From a virus, in the IMG/VR virus record IMGVR_UViG_3300031999_000071, positions 1 to 41,159 of that record: DNA of 41,159 bases. One strand, given 5' to 3'. Positions 7,401 through 15,339 of the stretch are shown here, one piece after another. The notes under the pieces were generated by a model that was given only the letters and a program-made list of their open reading frames with translations, had not been told where the DNA came from and searched no databases. The translations under genes were made by a program, and so were the position numbers. How positions within the stretch are numbered: position 1 is the stretch's first letter; every line of letters starts with the position of its first letter.

Positions 7401-9440
7401 CGCTCCACCTGCAACGGGCAAGACGTACAGACAGTCCTTCCCACGGGCGTCGCTTCGGGGCAGGAGGTCGGCACAGTCACCATCGTGCGCGCCTACTCTT
7501 ACCCGGCGGGCATCCCCAGTGCCGAGGCCATCGGCACGCCGACCATCCTCAAGGGCAACGTCAGCCGTGCGCCCACCGGCATCGACTCGGCAGAGGCTAT
7601 CGGCGTCGCCACTCGCCTGCCCAAGAACACCGCCCTGCCGACGGGCATCGCCTCGGCCGAAGCCGTGGGCAGCGTCACCGTCCTCAAGGGCAACGTCGAC
7701 CGCGCCCCAAGCGGCATCGCCTCGGCTGAAGCTGTCGGCACCGCGACGACCTTGAAGGGCACCGTCACCCGCACGCCGACGGGCGTGGCGAGCGCGGAGG
7801 CCGTGGGCACCGCGACCCGCGTCCCGGCCAACGCTTTCGGGGCCGCAGGCATCGCGAGCGCGGAGGCTATCGGGACTGTGACGGCGCTCAAGGGCAACGT
7901 CACGCGCACCTGCACCGGCATCGCTTCGGTGGAGGCCATCGGCTCCTGCACGGTCACCCTCCGCAACCTCGTCAGTAACGCCGGGGGCATCGCCAGCGAA
8001 GAGGCCATCGGCACGGCCAAGTGGCACCTTGTCAGGCTGGCCTCTGGCATCGCCTCTGCGGAGGCCGTCGGAGCTGCGACCCGTAGCGCCGCAATCAGCC
8101 GCTCGCCCAGTGGTATACCCACCTCTGAGGCCGTCGGGGCAGCAACGGCCGCAGCGACCGCGCAGCGCGCCCCTACGGGTGTCGCCAGTGGCGAGAGTGT
8201 CGGCACCGCGACCCGCCTCGCGACGAACGCCTGCGCCCCCGCAGGCATCGCCAGCGCCGAGGCCGAGGGCGCGGTCACGGTCCTCAAGGGCGGGGTCAGC
8301 CGCACCTGCACAGGTATCGCTTCCGAGGAGGCCTTCGGCTCGGTCACGGTCACGCGCGGCACCACGGTCTACAACGCGGGCGGCATCCCTTCGGAAGAGG
8401 CTGTCGGTGCGCCAAAGGTCAACCGCACGGTGCTGATGGTGGGCCTCGCCAGCGCCGAGGCGATGGGCGTCGCGGCCCGCCTCGCCACGTTCTCGCGCTC
8501 CGTCTCCGGCGTGCCCTCGGCAGAGGCTGTGGGCGGGGCCTCAGCGGTCCATAGCGACGCTGCTAGGGCTCCTGCCGGTGTGGAGTCCGCCGAGGCCTTT
8601 GGGAGCGTACAACGCCTCTGCGCGATTACGCGCTCCGCGACGGGTATCGCCTCCGCCGAGAGCTGCGGCGCAGCCACGCGCGCGCCCGGCCCCGTGAGCC
8701 GCACCTGCACCGGCATCGACAGCGGCGAGCAAGTCGGCAGCGCCACCACCGAGCAGGCTGGTGGGGACGCCCAGACCCGCGCGCTGAGCGGCATCGGAAG
8801 TGGGGAGGCGGTCGGCACCGCGACGACCGCGCAGGGCGGCGTCACGCGCTCGCCCGCAGGCGTCAGCTCTGCCGAGGCCATCGGCACGCCGACTCGCCTC
8901 CCCACCAACAGACCGGCCGTGGTCGGTATCGCCTCGGGCGAGTTCATCGGCGAGGTCACGGTCCTGAAGGCGCGAAAGGTGACGCCCACGGGCATCGCCT
9001 CGGGCGAGCAGGTCGGCAGCCCCGCGCGGCTGCCCGGCCCCGTCTCTGTGACTCTCAACGGGATACCGTCAGCCGAGGCCCCCGGCTCGGTATCGCTCGC
9101 CCTCAAGTACACGGCGACGCCGCTGGGCATCGCCTCGCTGGAGGCCTTCGGCACGCCCGACCGCTTCGTCGGCGGCGTCACCCGCATCGTCCTCGGCATC
9201 CCCTCTGCGGAAGCCATCGGCACCGTGTGGGCGGGCTCCGACTTGCAGCTCGTCTACCCCACCGGCATCGCCTCGGCCTTCCAAGTGGGCCATGCGTGGG
9301 TGCTCATCGAGAGTGACACCGAGGTCGCCCCCGGCGGCAGACCGTGGCGGCCTAGCAAGATACGCCGAACCCGGCTATCGTCAAAGGGCCACGGGGAGAA
9401 GATGACCAAGCGTAACGACACCGGGAGGTCAAGGACATGA
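4467..9440 (+). CDS. Giant beta-propeller/repeat protein (putative head fibre or adhesin)
   Basis: This 1657-residue protein has three kinds of region. Residues 1-220 look like a beta-sandwich lectin-like domain. Two sets of BNR/Asp-box motifs follow: about residues 310-535 (SFDGGATW, STNSGSSW, SVNGGTDW, SVNSGAGW, STDTGATW, SLNRGGTW) and about 700-890 (STDYGATW, TTNGGSSW, STNSGTDW, STNGGDNW, SIDGGANW), consistent with two beta-propellers. The third is a repeat PTGIASAEAVG plus a spacer, with 2 copies before the first propeller, 3 between the propellers and 28 in residues about 990-1610. Asp-box propellers often bind or cleave glycans, but I cannot identify sialidase catalytic residues. Its place between head and neck genes, rather than with tail fibres, is unusual. 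The basic C-terminus ends in an ATGA overlap with the next gene. Confidence 0.7.
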   Translation: MAVTFRGAYNSGGAANPTTALDLSLSGCNAAAGDLAIIVIYSRASAKTWAVAAKGGGTAPAAISGQDVNNVTYGRLAVYQATLSAQDITNGHIGTTGTFGSITNGTTGFIVAVFRGHNSVRGGTTPATGTGDPNPPNYSSTSGDCLIAVGGGMDQNDGITASANFTLNASAAWSSSSGTDAWSALEYDLDGGTGSGVDPAVMATSTDSAWYTTVIGISGDVPQTATPTGIASAQAVGTPVVKKQHQEAAPTGIASAEAVGAVTLDLANTITPNGWAQLYPGGDAVITWGHCDTDDDASVLGAVGGGLMYLSFDGGATWDTYGVGPDTVKNRCAVAIDADGSVIIQTENGVASTLSTNSGSSWAATGPSISYPYHASVDDDGSVLWVVNYGYRCHLSVNGGTDWTEPRPNGDVDVSWQDQACDSDGSVLIAAGDFDPNRGIYVSVNSGAGWTRYRPGISTVGYYSVACDGTGAVILACEAALPGKCWLSTDTGATWVEAKPAGETTKNWRRVAVSKDGSTLIAVVSSGRVYLSLNRGGTWTEQQPAGDSNQSWDGAAISADGKFALVHHNRLYAYGYHRFVHYPLGIQSAEAMGSATATRAEIEHRTLTPAGIASAEAIGTAAPKYNQIPAPSGIASAEAVGAATATKTSNIIITTASWAEIRPDAGDYDRYWRALGASADGKYFIAGNWSTTGVNNSGRIYRSTDYGATWAEIDAPIVDYDGWDAAASDSDGSHQLIGVGWNDVGYLDRTTNGGSSWASVTPYAGSYPNWVGAAISADGAVMLVGGGVEGDNSGRLYRSTNSGTDWSELQPAGAINRIWRALSMSSDGEVMLAGANNGRLWLSTNGGDNWTEATAYNSFEDPWYCSSMSADGAVMLAGRSQRLYHSIDGGANWHDEQPDGDNNRHWHSCWVSPDGTKMMAAEVSSGGSNTGRLWYHNGTSWAQMYPAGDVAKSWALVVGSSTGATIAAVGYQATGRLYRSTCNGQDVQTVLPTGVASGQEVGTVTIVRAYSYPAGIPSAEAIGTPTILKGNVSRAPTGIDSAEAIGVATRLPKNTALPTGIASAEAVGSVTVLKGNVDRAPSGIASAEAVGTATTLKGTVTRTPTGVASAEAVGTATRVPANAFGAAGIASAEAIGTVTALKGNVTRTCTGIASVEAIGSCTVTLRNLVSNAGGIASEEAIGTAKWHLVRLASGIASAEAVGAATRSAAISRSPSGIPTSEAVGAATAAATAQRAPTGVASGESVGTATRLATNACAPAGIASAEAEGAVTVLKGGVSRTCTGIASEEAFGSVTVTRGTTVYNAGGIPSEEAVGAPKVNRTVLMVGLASAEAMGVAARLATFSRSVSGVPSAEAVGGASAVHSDAARAPAGVESAEAFGSVQRLCAITRSATGIASAESCGAATRAPGPVSRTCTGIDSGEQVGSATTEQAGGDAQTRALSGIGSGEAVGTATTAQGGVTRSPAGVSSAEAIGTPTRLPTNRPAVVGIASGEFIGEVTVLKARKVTPTGIASGEQVGSPARLPGPVSVTLNGIPSAEAPGSVSLALKYTATPLGIASLEAFGTPDRFVGGVTRIVLGIPSAEAIGTVWAGSDLQLVYPTGIASAFQVGHAWVLIESDTEVAPGGRPWRPSKIRRTRLSSKGHGEKMTKRNDTGRSRT
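7440..9290 (+). repeat. In-frame protein repeat array (28 copies of a GIASAEAVG-type unit)
   Basis: A roughly 66-base, 22-residue coding period carries the core (P/C)TG(I/V)(A/P)SAEA(V/I)G followed by a variable stretch such as TVLKGNVSRA. Twenty-eight cores can be counted from residue about 990 to 1610 of the giant protein. Synonymous codons differ freely between copies, so this is an old array kept by protein-level selection rather than a fresh DNA expansion. It is not a CRISPR array. Confidence 0.8.
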
Positions 9441-9739
9441 GCTTGCTCCGCGCCAGCGCCGCCAGTACGGACTTCGTCGAGGTCGAGGTCGCATCGAGCG
9501 AGAACCCCGTGGCGCAGCCGGTGTCTTTCGCCTTCCCGGTGCGCCACACTGACATCGACGCGGCGACGTGGACAGAAGGGTCATGGTACACGGACGCCAA
9601 CGGCATCTTCTGGGCGCGCTGCCTCGTCGGCCCTGAGGGCATGGTGACGCTCGAACGGGGCCTCTACCTGATGTACGTCAAGTGGGAGATGGGCAGCCTC
9701 AAACCCGCGAGCTGCGCCGGGACACTGGAGGTGTACTGA
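9437..9739 (+). CDS. Small protein of unknown function, neck region
   Basis: This 100-residue protein starts in an ATGA overlap with the giant protein gene and ends in a TGATG overlap with the adaptor gene, so it is translationally coupled on both sides. It contains FAFPVRHTDIDAATWTEG and GMVTLERGLYLMYVKW segments that look like a small beta-barrel. A structural or assembly role is inferred from position; I do not recognise the family. Confidence 0.55.
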   Translation: MSLLRASAASTDFVEVEVASSENPVAQPVSFAFPVRHTDIDAATWTEGSWYTDANGIFWARCLVGPEGMVTLERGLYLMYVKWEMGSLKPASCAGTLEVY

Positions 9740-10173
9740 TGACCGCCACCGAGCTACGCCTGCTCCGCGACATGGTCGCCGAGCCGACACTGGAGAAGTG
9801 GGACGACGACCGCCTCAACGCCCTCGCCGCCTCCTACCCGCTGGCCGACGGCACGGGTACGGACCTCTTCCGCACCGCCGCTGCCGTGTGGGACACCAAG
9901 GCCGCCTTCGAGGCCACCAGCTACAACTTCAGCCAAGGGACGGCGGGCAACGCCACCTACAACCGCAGCCAGCTCTTCACGCAGGCCCGCGCGCTGGCCC
10001 GCCACTTCCGCAGGCTGGCCCCGATTCATTCCACCGAGCTTGTCATCGACCGCGAGGACGAGCAGGCGCTCAAGAGCAAGTGGGGCGGCTACCCCGCGCT
10101 GCTCATCGACCCCGACCCCACGCACGGCGGCGTCTACGCGGGCGAGTTCATCGAGGAGGAGGGCGACTTCTGA
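9739..10173 (+). CDS. Head-tail adaptor protein (gp6/Ad1-like)
   Basis: The 144-residue protein starts at the ATG overlapping the previous stop. A longer upstream in-frame extension overlaps the preceding gene and is rejected. It is mostly helical, with LRDMVAEPTLEKWDDDRLNALA, then TDLFRTAAAVWDTKAAFEAT and a QLFTQARALARHF helix, the usual pattern of adaptor proteins that dock on the portal. It is the first of a neck series: adaptor, closure, completion, terminator. Confidence 0.65.
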   Translation: MTATELRLLRDMVAEPTLEKWDDDRLNALAASYPLADGTGTDLFRTAAAVWDTKAAFEATSYNFSQGTAGNATYNRSQLFTQARALARHFRRLAPIHSTELVIDREDEQALKSKWGGYPALLIDPDPTHGGVYAGEFIEEEGDF

Positions 10174-10562
10174 TGTCGACCTTCCCGCAGCCCGGTGAGC
10201 TGGAGCAGATGGCGACCACCGTCGTGCCGCCGCTCTCCGACCGCTGCGTCATCCTCAGCTACGGGGAGACGTTCGACGTAGACGGCGCGCCCCTCACGGT
10301 GTGGAGTGAGGGCGACGAGATACCGTGCACGTGGGAGCAGACGACCACCAACAAGGAGGAGTACCGCGCCGAGTACACGACCGCCGTCAACCAGTGGACG
10401 GTGACCTTCTCCTCCGAGTACGCGGTGACGCGCCGCGACATGGTGAAGCTCACCGCGCGCATGGGCGTCGTCCTCCCGGTGCCGCTCGTCGGCTCCGTCT
10501 TCGGCGACCCCGTACCGGCGGTCGGCGTGTGGACCGTGACGGTCCGCGAGGTGCACCAGTGA
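10173..10562 (+). CDS. Head closure protein (SPP1 gp16-like)
   Basis: This 129-residue protein starts at the ATG overlapping the adaptor's stop (TGATG). It is predicted to be beta-rich, with SYGETFDVDGAPLTVW and a C-terminal VGVWTVTVREVHQ strand, similar to stopper/head-closure proteins of siphophages. It sits in the expected second slot of the neck operon. The stop overlaps the GTG of the next gene. Confidence 0.55.
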   Translation: MSTFPQPGELEQMATTVVPPLSDRCVILSYGETFDVDGAPLTVWSEGDEIPCTWEQTTTNKEEYRAEYTTAVNQWTVTFSSEYAVTRRDMVKLTARMGVVLPVPLVGSVFGDPVPAVGVWTVTVREVHQ

Positions 10563-11008
10563 GCCACGTCGACATCATCGGCGCGGAGCGCATCAAAGCC
10601 ATGATGGGCGCGATGGCCATGGAGATGGAGGGCAGCCGCGCCGACGCGGCCCTCGCCGCCTGCCACGTCTTCGAGCGTTACGCCAAGTACTACGCGACCG
10701 GCCACGGGGGCGGCCCGCACGTCCAGACGGGCAACCTCCTCAACTCCATCCAGAGCCGGAAGACGGCTTCTGATGAGGCGCAGGTCGCGCCCTCCATGGA
10801 CTACGCTGCCTACGTCGAGTACGGCACCAGCCGCTCTGCCCAGTATCCCTACATGCGCCCGGCGTGGGAGGACGGCAAGAAGGAGGCCGAGAAGGTGCTC
10901 ACCGAGCGTCTGGGGCGCGTCATCTCCTTGAGTGGCAAGACCGGCGGCCGTATGGGCATCGTCGGCGGCTCGACGGGGGCCTACAACGCGCCGCTGCCGG
11001 AGGACTGA
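10559..11008 (+). CDS. Neck/tail completion protein (HK97 gp10-like)
   Basis: The 149-residue protein starts at GTG in a GTGA overlap. It carries the family hallmarks: an N-terminal helix, TGNLLNSIQSRK (the TGxLxxSI-type motif), then YAAYVEYGTS and PYMRPAWEDGKKEAEKVL. These HK97 gp10-like proteins join completed heads to tails. The tail terminator gene follows after 1 base. Confidence 0.8.
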   Translation: MSHVDIIGAERIKAMMGAMAMEMEGSRADAALAACHVFERYAKYYATGHGGGPHVQTGNLLNSIQSRKTASDEAQVAPSMDYAAYVEYGTSRSAQYPYMRPAWEDGKKEAEKVLTERLGRVISLSGKTGGRMGIVGGSTGAYNAPLPED

Positions 11009-11009
11009 G

Positions 11010-11399
11010 ATGCCGACCCCGAGCGAAGAGCTGTACGACAACCTCTACCAGAACGGTTCCAGCGCGCTGGCGCTGGCGGTGGCGGGCCGCATCTACCCGG
11101 TGCGCGTCAGTGAGCTGGAGACGCGCCTGCCCTGCGTCGTCTTCCGCCGCGTCTTCTCCAGCCCTGAGGGCGACTCACACTCGGGCTGGAGCGGGATGCT
11201 GCGCTGCCGCTGGTCGTTCGACTGCTGGGCCTTGACGCACTACGAAGCCGAAGCCCTCGCCGACACCCTGCGCCTCGCGCTGGCCGCCGCCCCGCTGGCC
11301 GCCCAGCAGGTGACCGTCCACGACGCGGACGCGGGGGCGGACCAGAGCCTTTGGCGAGTCATCGTCGAGGCGTACACTTGGCGCGACGAGGAGGCTTGA
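11010..11399 (+). CDS. Tail terminator protein
   Basis: This 129-residue protein lies between the gp10-like and major tail protein genes, the usual slot of tail terminators (gpU / DUF3168-like). It has an N-terminal helix ELYDNLYQNGSSALALAVAG, a LPCVVFRRVFSSPEG strand, a FDCWALTHYEAEALADTLR segment and a C-terminal WRVIVEAYTW strand, matching the alpha/beta terminator fold. The ATG at 11010 is chosen because it follows the previous stop by one base. Confidence 0.7.
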   Translation: MPTPSEELYDNLYQNGSSALALAVAGRIYPVRVSELETRLPCVVFRRVFSSPEGDSHSGWSGMLRCRWSFDCWALTHYEAEALADTLRLALAAAPLAAQQVTVHDADAGADQSLWRVIVEAYTWRDEEA

Positions 11400-11445
11400 T
11401 GAGAGAGAGTGCGGCCCTGTACGACCGAGTACCTGAGGAGGAGAG

Positions 11446-11862
11446 ATGACCATCGCCACCAAGAGCCACGGCACCCTGCTTGCCATCGACGGCTTCGGCA
11501 CCATCGCCGAGGTCGGCGACATCAAGGGGCCGGAACTGTCCCGCGACGACATCGACGCGACCACGCACGACAGCCCCGCCGACTACGAGGAGACCATCGC
11601 CGGTCTGAAGAAGAGCGGCAACGTGACCTTCAAGATTAACTGGAATCCAAGCGACCCCACGCACGCGGGCACGGGCTCCTTGTGGGACTTGTACGACACC
11701 TCGGACGTGGCCAGCCCGTTCACCATCACGACCCCGCGCGGCGACGTCATCGCCTTCAACGCCAACGTCAGCGCCATCGGTCCTGACTTCCCGGTGAACG
11801 GGCTCGTCAGCGCCGACATCACCCTCAAGGTCACGGGACAGGTCATCGTCACGCCTGCCTGA
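11446..11862 (+). CDS. Major tail protein
   Basis: The 138-residue protein has the pattern of tail tube proteins: KSHGTLLAIDGFGTIAEVGD, then ITHDSPADYEE-like loop residues (TTHDSPADYEE), a GNVTFKINWNPSDPTH strand pair and a C-terminal VSADITLKVTGQVIV strand. It polymerises into the tail tube. AGGAGGAGAG precedes the ATG, and a hairpin follows its stop, as expected for an abundant structural product. Confidence 0.8.
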   Translation: MTIATKSHGTLLAIDGFGTIAEVGDIKGPELSRDDIDATTHDSPADYEETIAGLKKSGNVTFKINWNPSDPTHAGTGSLWDLYDTSDVASPFTITTPRGDVIAFNANVSAIGPDFPVNGLVSADITLKVTGQVIVTPA

Positions 11863-11873
11863 GACTGGCAACC

Positions 11874-11890
11874 GGGGGCGAGACGCCCCC
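11874..11890 (+). terminator. Hairpin after the major tail protein gene
   Basis: A perfect 7-bp stem, GGGGGCG / CGCCCCC, closes an AGA loop just after the major tail gene and before the tail chaperone ribosome site. It lacks a T-run. It could raise major tail protein output relative to the downstream genes by partial termination or by protecting the 3' end. Confidence 0.5.
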
Positions 11891-11906
11891 AGAAGGAGTG
11901 GTCGAG

Positions 11907-12317
11907 ATGACCGACAAGAAGGAGACCGCCCCGGTCGTGCTGCTGCGCGACGCCATCCTGAGCGCCGTGGACTTGCCGCTCGTCGAGGTGGAGGTGCCGG
12001 AGTGGGGCGGCATCGTCTACGTGAAGCCGATGACGGCCGGAGCGCGAGATGCGTTCGAGGCCTCCGTCGCCGACAGTGAGGGCAACGTCGACAGGCGCAA
12101 CTTCCGCGCCAAGCTCGTCGTGCGCTGCATGGTCGACCCCGAGACGGGCCACCGCCTCTTCAAGGACACCGACGCGCTGGCGCTGGCCGACAAGAACGCG
12201 CTCCCGGTGAGCCGCGTCTTCGACGCTGCCGCCAAGGCTAGCGGGCTCTCGCCTGATGACGTGGAGGCGATGGAGGGAAACTCCGACGGCCGGGACGGCG
12301 CTTCCAGTTCCGACTAG
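11907..12317 (+). CDS. Tail assembly chaperone, short form (G)
   Basis: The 136-residue protein has a gpG-like central region (VYVKPMTAGARDAFEAS, FRAKLVVRCMVDPETGHRLF). The ATG at 11907 is preferred over an upstream GTG because AAGGAG lies 8 bases before it. A GGGAAAC heptamer in the correct phase near its 3' end lets part of the ribosomes shift -1 and make the longer GT form. G and GT wrap the tape measure protein during tail assembly and are absent from the finished tail. Confidence 0.8.
   Translation: MTDKKETAPVVLLRDAILSAVDLPLVEVEVPEWGGIVYVKPMTAGARDAFEASVADSEGNVDRRNFRAKLVVRCMVDPETGHRLFKDTDALALADKNALPVSRVFDAAAKASGLSPDDVEAMEGNSDGRDGASSSD
12275..12281 (+). other. Programmed -1 frameshift slippery site
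   Basis: GGGAAAC is read in the G frame as G GGA AAC, the canonical X XXY YYZ arrangement. A -1 shift enters the T frame, which is open to 12598. The product after the shift reads ...GRRFQFRLALALGWSVAEL, matching the usual start of T domains. Confidence 0.85.
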
Positions 12318-12598
12318 CCCTCGCCTTGGGCTGGTCGGTCGCCGAACTCGGCCGCAGGATGACGAGCAGGGAGCAGAGCGAGTGGCAGGTGTACGAGGAG
12401 CTGGAGCCCTTCGGGGAGCGCCGCGAGGACTACCGCGCGGCCTCTATCTGCCTGACCATCGCGAACGCCAATGGAGCCAAGAACGCCAAGCTGGAGGACT
12501 TCCTGCTGACGCGCCCCGAGAAGAGCGGCCCGCCCGACGTGTTCGAGCTGGCCCGCGCGCTCGGGGCAAAGGTGGTGAACCGTGGCGAGTCTGAGTGA
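12281..12598 (+). CDS. T domain of tail assembly chaperone GT, made by -1 frameshift
   Basis: This segment lies in the -1 frame relative to G. It contains LALALGWSVAELGRRM, SEWQVYEELEPFGERRED and YRAASICLTIANANG, the usual T-domain landmarks. No good independent start with a ribosome site is present: ATG at 12358 falls inside the conserved region. Expression as a GT fusion of about 230 residues beginning at 11907 is therefore the better model. It overlaps the tape measure start by 17 bases. Confidence 0.8.
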   Translation, partial: LRRPGRRFQFRLALALGWSVAELGRRMTSREQSEWQVYEELEPFGERREDYRAASICLTIANANGAKNAKLEDFLLTRPEKSGPPDVFELARALGAKVVNRGESE

Positions 12599-14981
12599 GA
12601 TGGTCATCGTCGTGCGTGCTTCGACCCGTGACTTCACGGCGGGCATGATGAGGACGCGCGCCGAGATAGCCAAGACGCAGACGACCGCCCAGCGCCTCAA
12701 CGCCCTCGGTGGGGCCTCGGTCGCCGCAGGCAAGAAGCTCACCAAGGGACTCACCCTGCCGGTCGTCGCGCTGGGGGCCGCCTCCGTGGTCATGGCCTCG
12801 CGCTTCGAGGACGACATGACGCTCATCGAGACGCAGGCCGGGGGCACGCGCAAGGACGTCGAGGAGCTGTCCAAGTCGATTCTCTCGATGACGCACGAGA
12901 TGGGCGTCCAGCACGGCCCCGAGGAGCTGGCGAAGGGCCTCTACCACCTCAAGTCGGTGGGCATGGACAACATTCAGGCGATGGACGCGCTGCGCGCTGC
13001 GGAGCAGCTCGCCTCCGTGGGCCACGCCGACCTTGAGACTTCGGCGAACGCTGTCGCGGGGGCGTGGAAGAGTGGCGTCAAGGGGGCCGAGGACTTCACC
13101 ACCGCTGCCGCTGCCGTCAACGCCATCGTCGGCGCGGGCAACATGAGGATGGAGGAGCTGGTCGCGGCCATGGGCACCGGCGTGCTCGTCAACGCGCAGC
13201 AGGCCGGGGCCTCCTTCCAAGACGTGGGCGCGGCCCTCGCTGTGATGACCAGCCGGGGCATCCCGGCGGTGCGCGCCGCGACCTCCATCAAGATGGCCTT
13301 CGCCGGTATCACCAACCCCTCGGGCACCGCCACCAAGGCGTTCAAGAGCGTCGGCCTCGGCCAGCTCGACCTTGCGAAGGCGATGCAGAAGGGCGGCCTC
13401 CCGGCTGCCATCGACCTCCTCGACAAGAAGCTCAAGGGCATGGGCAAGGTGGAGAAGACGCAAGTCCTCGGCCAGATGTTCGGGGCCAAGAGCAGTCAGG
13501 CCATCCTCACGCTCATCGGCAACATGGACGACTACCGCCGCGTGCAGGAGCAGGTGGTCGCCGGTTCCACCGACGAGAAGTTCAACGAGGCGGTGAAGGC
13601 GCAGGCCAAGGACGCGGGCGCGCAGTGGGCGCACCTCAAGACCACGCTGTCGGGGACACTGGTGGAGTTCGGCACCATCCTCCTGCCGATGGTGCTCAAG
13701 GTCGCCGACGCCTTCGGCAAGTTCGCCAAGTGGCTCGGCGGCCTCAGTAGCGAGGGCAAGAAGACGGTCGTCATCGTGGCCCTCATCGCGGCGTCCATCG
13801 GCCCGCTGCTCATCGTCACCGGCAAGATGGCGCAGGGCGTCGGCGCGCTCATCAACATGTATCGCTACTTCCGTCCCGCCGCCGCTGCCGCAGCGACCGC
13901 CCAGAAGGGCCTCTCCGCCTCGTTCCTCGCCAGCCCCGTGTTCTGGGTCGTTATCGCCATCGTGGCTCTGGTCGCCATCTTCATCATCCTCTGGAAGCGT
14001 TGCAAGTGGTTCCGCGACTTCTGGAAGGGGCTCTGGGAGGGCATCAAGAAGGTCGCCGCGACCGTGTGGACGGCCATCAAGCCCTCCCTCGACAAGATAT
14101 GGCAGGCCATCAAGGCGGCGTGGGCGAAGGTGTGGGCGGCCTGCCAGTGGCTGTGGCCGCGCATCAAGCCCTACATCGTCCTCTACCTGCGCTCCTTGTG
14201 GACGGCCCTCAAGTTCTACTGGCACCTCTTCGCCACCATCGTCAGGGTCGGCTGGCACGTCATCGTGGCGGTGACCCGGTTCCTCTGGCCGCTGGTCGTG
14301 CGCTACGTGCGCAACGCCATCTTCGCCATCCGCGTCGTGGTCGGCATCATCAAGGTCGTGGTCGCTATCGTGCGCGCCGTCTGGCACGCGGTCGCTGCCG
14401 TGACGCGGGCCGTGTGGAAGGTCATCGCCTTCGTCGTCAAGCAAGCCGTGGGCCGGGTCGTGACCGCCGTTCACATCGTGCAGAAGGTCGTCGCCGTCGT
14501 GCGCAAGGCGTGGCACATGGTGCGTAGCGTGACGAGCACCATCTGGAACGGGCTCAAGAAAGTCATCGGTGCGGTCATCGAGTGGATATGGGGCAAGCTG
14601 ACCGGCATCTTCGGCAAGCTCAAAGGTGTCTACGAGAAGGTCAAGGGCTGGCTCGGCGGCGGCGACGACGTACAGCGCGTCGGCAAGGGCGCATCGCGCC
14701 GCCTGCCGCGCCGCGCCGGGGGCGGCTGGATACCAGCGACCACCGGGGGGCAGGCGTTCCTCGGTGGAGAAGGCGGCGAGGGCGAGTGGGTCGTGCCCGC
14801 GAGCAAGGCCAAGGGCTTCGCGCAGGCGCTCGGCGGCGGGGGCGGGAACACCGCGAACGTCACCATCAACATCGCCAACGTCAACGGCACCGACCGGCAG
14901 GCTGCCCGCAAGCTCGCGGAGATGGTCAAACAGGAGCTGATGGGCGGCGTCCTCCGACACATGGTGGGTCACAATGCCTAA
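12582..14981 (+). CDS. Tape measure protein (TP901-type)
   Basis: The 799-residue protein starts at GTG inside the T domain. Residues 1-330 match the TP901-type tape measure core (ASRFEDDMTLIETQAGG, HEMGVQHGPEELAKGLYHLKS, TSRGIPAVRAATSIKMAF, GQMFGAKSSQAILTLIGN). Hydrophobic segments lie near residues 395-430 and 445-470, and Trp-rich amphipathic helices fill about 470-680. At roughly 1.5 angstrom per residue it predicts a tail near 120 nm. It sets tail length and probably helps DNA pass the envelope. No lytic domain is seen. Confidence 0.88.
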   Translation: MASLSEMVIVVRASTRDFTAGMMRTRAEIAKTQTTAQRLNALGGASVAAGKKLTKGLTLPVVALGAASVVMASRFEDDMTLIETQAGGTRKDVEELSKSILSMTHEMGVQHGPEELAKGLYHLKSVGMDNIQAMDALRAAEQLASVGHADLETSANAVAGAWKSGVKGAEDFTTAAAAVNAIVGAGNMRMEELVAAMGTGVLVNAQQAGASFQDVGAALAVMTSRGIPAVRAATSIKMAFAGITNPSGTATKAFKSVGLGQLDLAKAMQKGGLPAAIDLLDKKLKGMGKVEKTQVLGQMFGAKSSQAILTLIGNMDDYRRVQEQVVAGSTDEKFNEAVKAQAKDAGAQWAHLKTTLSGTLVEFGTILLPMVLKVADAFGKFAKWLGGLSSEGKKTVVIVALIAASIGPLLIVTGKMAQGVGALINMYRYFRPAAAAAATAQKGLSASFLASPVFWVVIAIVALVAIFIILWKRCKWFRDFWKGLWEGIKKVAATVWTAIKPSLDKIWQAIKAAWAKVWAACQWLWPRIKPYIVLYLRSLWTALKFYWHLFATIVRVGWHVIVAVTRFLWPLVVRYVRNAIFAIRVVVGIIKVVVAIVRAVWHAVAAVTRAVWKVIAFVVKQAVGRVVTAVHIVQKVVAVVRKAWHMVRSVTSTIWNGLKKVIGAVIEWIWGKLTGIFGKLKGVYEKVKGWLGGGDDVQRVGKGASRRLPRRAGGGWIPATTGGQAFLGGEGGEGEWVVPASKAKGFAQALGGGGGNTANVTINIANVNGTDRQAARKLAEMVKQELMGGVLRHMVGHNA

Positions 14982-15330
14982 CCTCTGCACGCTCGGCGGC
15001 TCTGCCTTCCACTCGACGAGCATCGAGGTGGGGCCGCTGCCGCGCACCATCGGTGTCTCGTCGAACTGCCTCTCCGACGAGCCGGTGCAGACGGTCGACT
15101 TCATCAGCGGCTACCAGCAGGTAACCATCGGGGGCATGTTCAAGCCGCCGAACGCGGAGGCTGAGTGGGCGGCGCTCAAGGCTGAGGTCGCTAACGACGA
15201 GAACGCCTTGACCGTCCCCGGCGCGAGCTTCCGCGTCTTCAAGAACGAGGGCTTCGGCGTGAACTGGGAGTTGCACTCGTCGGTGAGCGGCATCATCTAC
15301 TACAGCGTCACCCTCAACTGCCTGCCCTAA
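14974..15330 (+). CDS. Small tail protein, unknown
   Basis: This 118-residue protein overlaps the end of the tape measure gene by 8 bases. Segments such as SIEVGPLPRTIGVSSNCLS, VTIGGMFKPPNAEAEWAALK and NWELHSSVSGIIYYSVTLNC suggest a compact beta-rich fold. By position it could be a distal tail or tail-tube-cap protein, but it is much shorter than typical Dit proteins. Family not recognised. Confidence 0.55.
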   Translation: MPNLCTLGGSAFHSTSIEVGPLPRTIGVSSNCLSDEPVQTVDFISGYQQVTIGGMFKPPNAEAEWAALKAEVANDENALTVPGASFRVFKNEGFGVNWELHSSVSGIIYYSVTLNCLP

Positions 15331-15339
15331 GGAGGCCCC

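Noticed and set aside
7440-9290. CRISPR-like regular repeats
   Set aside because: The repetition is at the protein level with varying codons, lies inside one open frame and has no constant DNA repeat with unique spacers.
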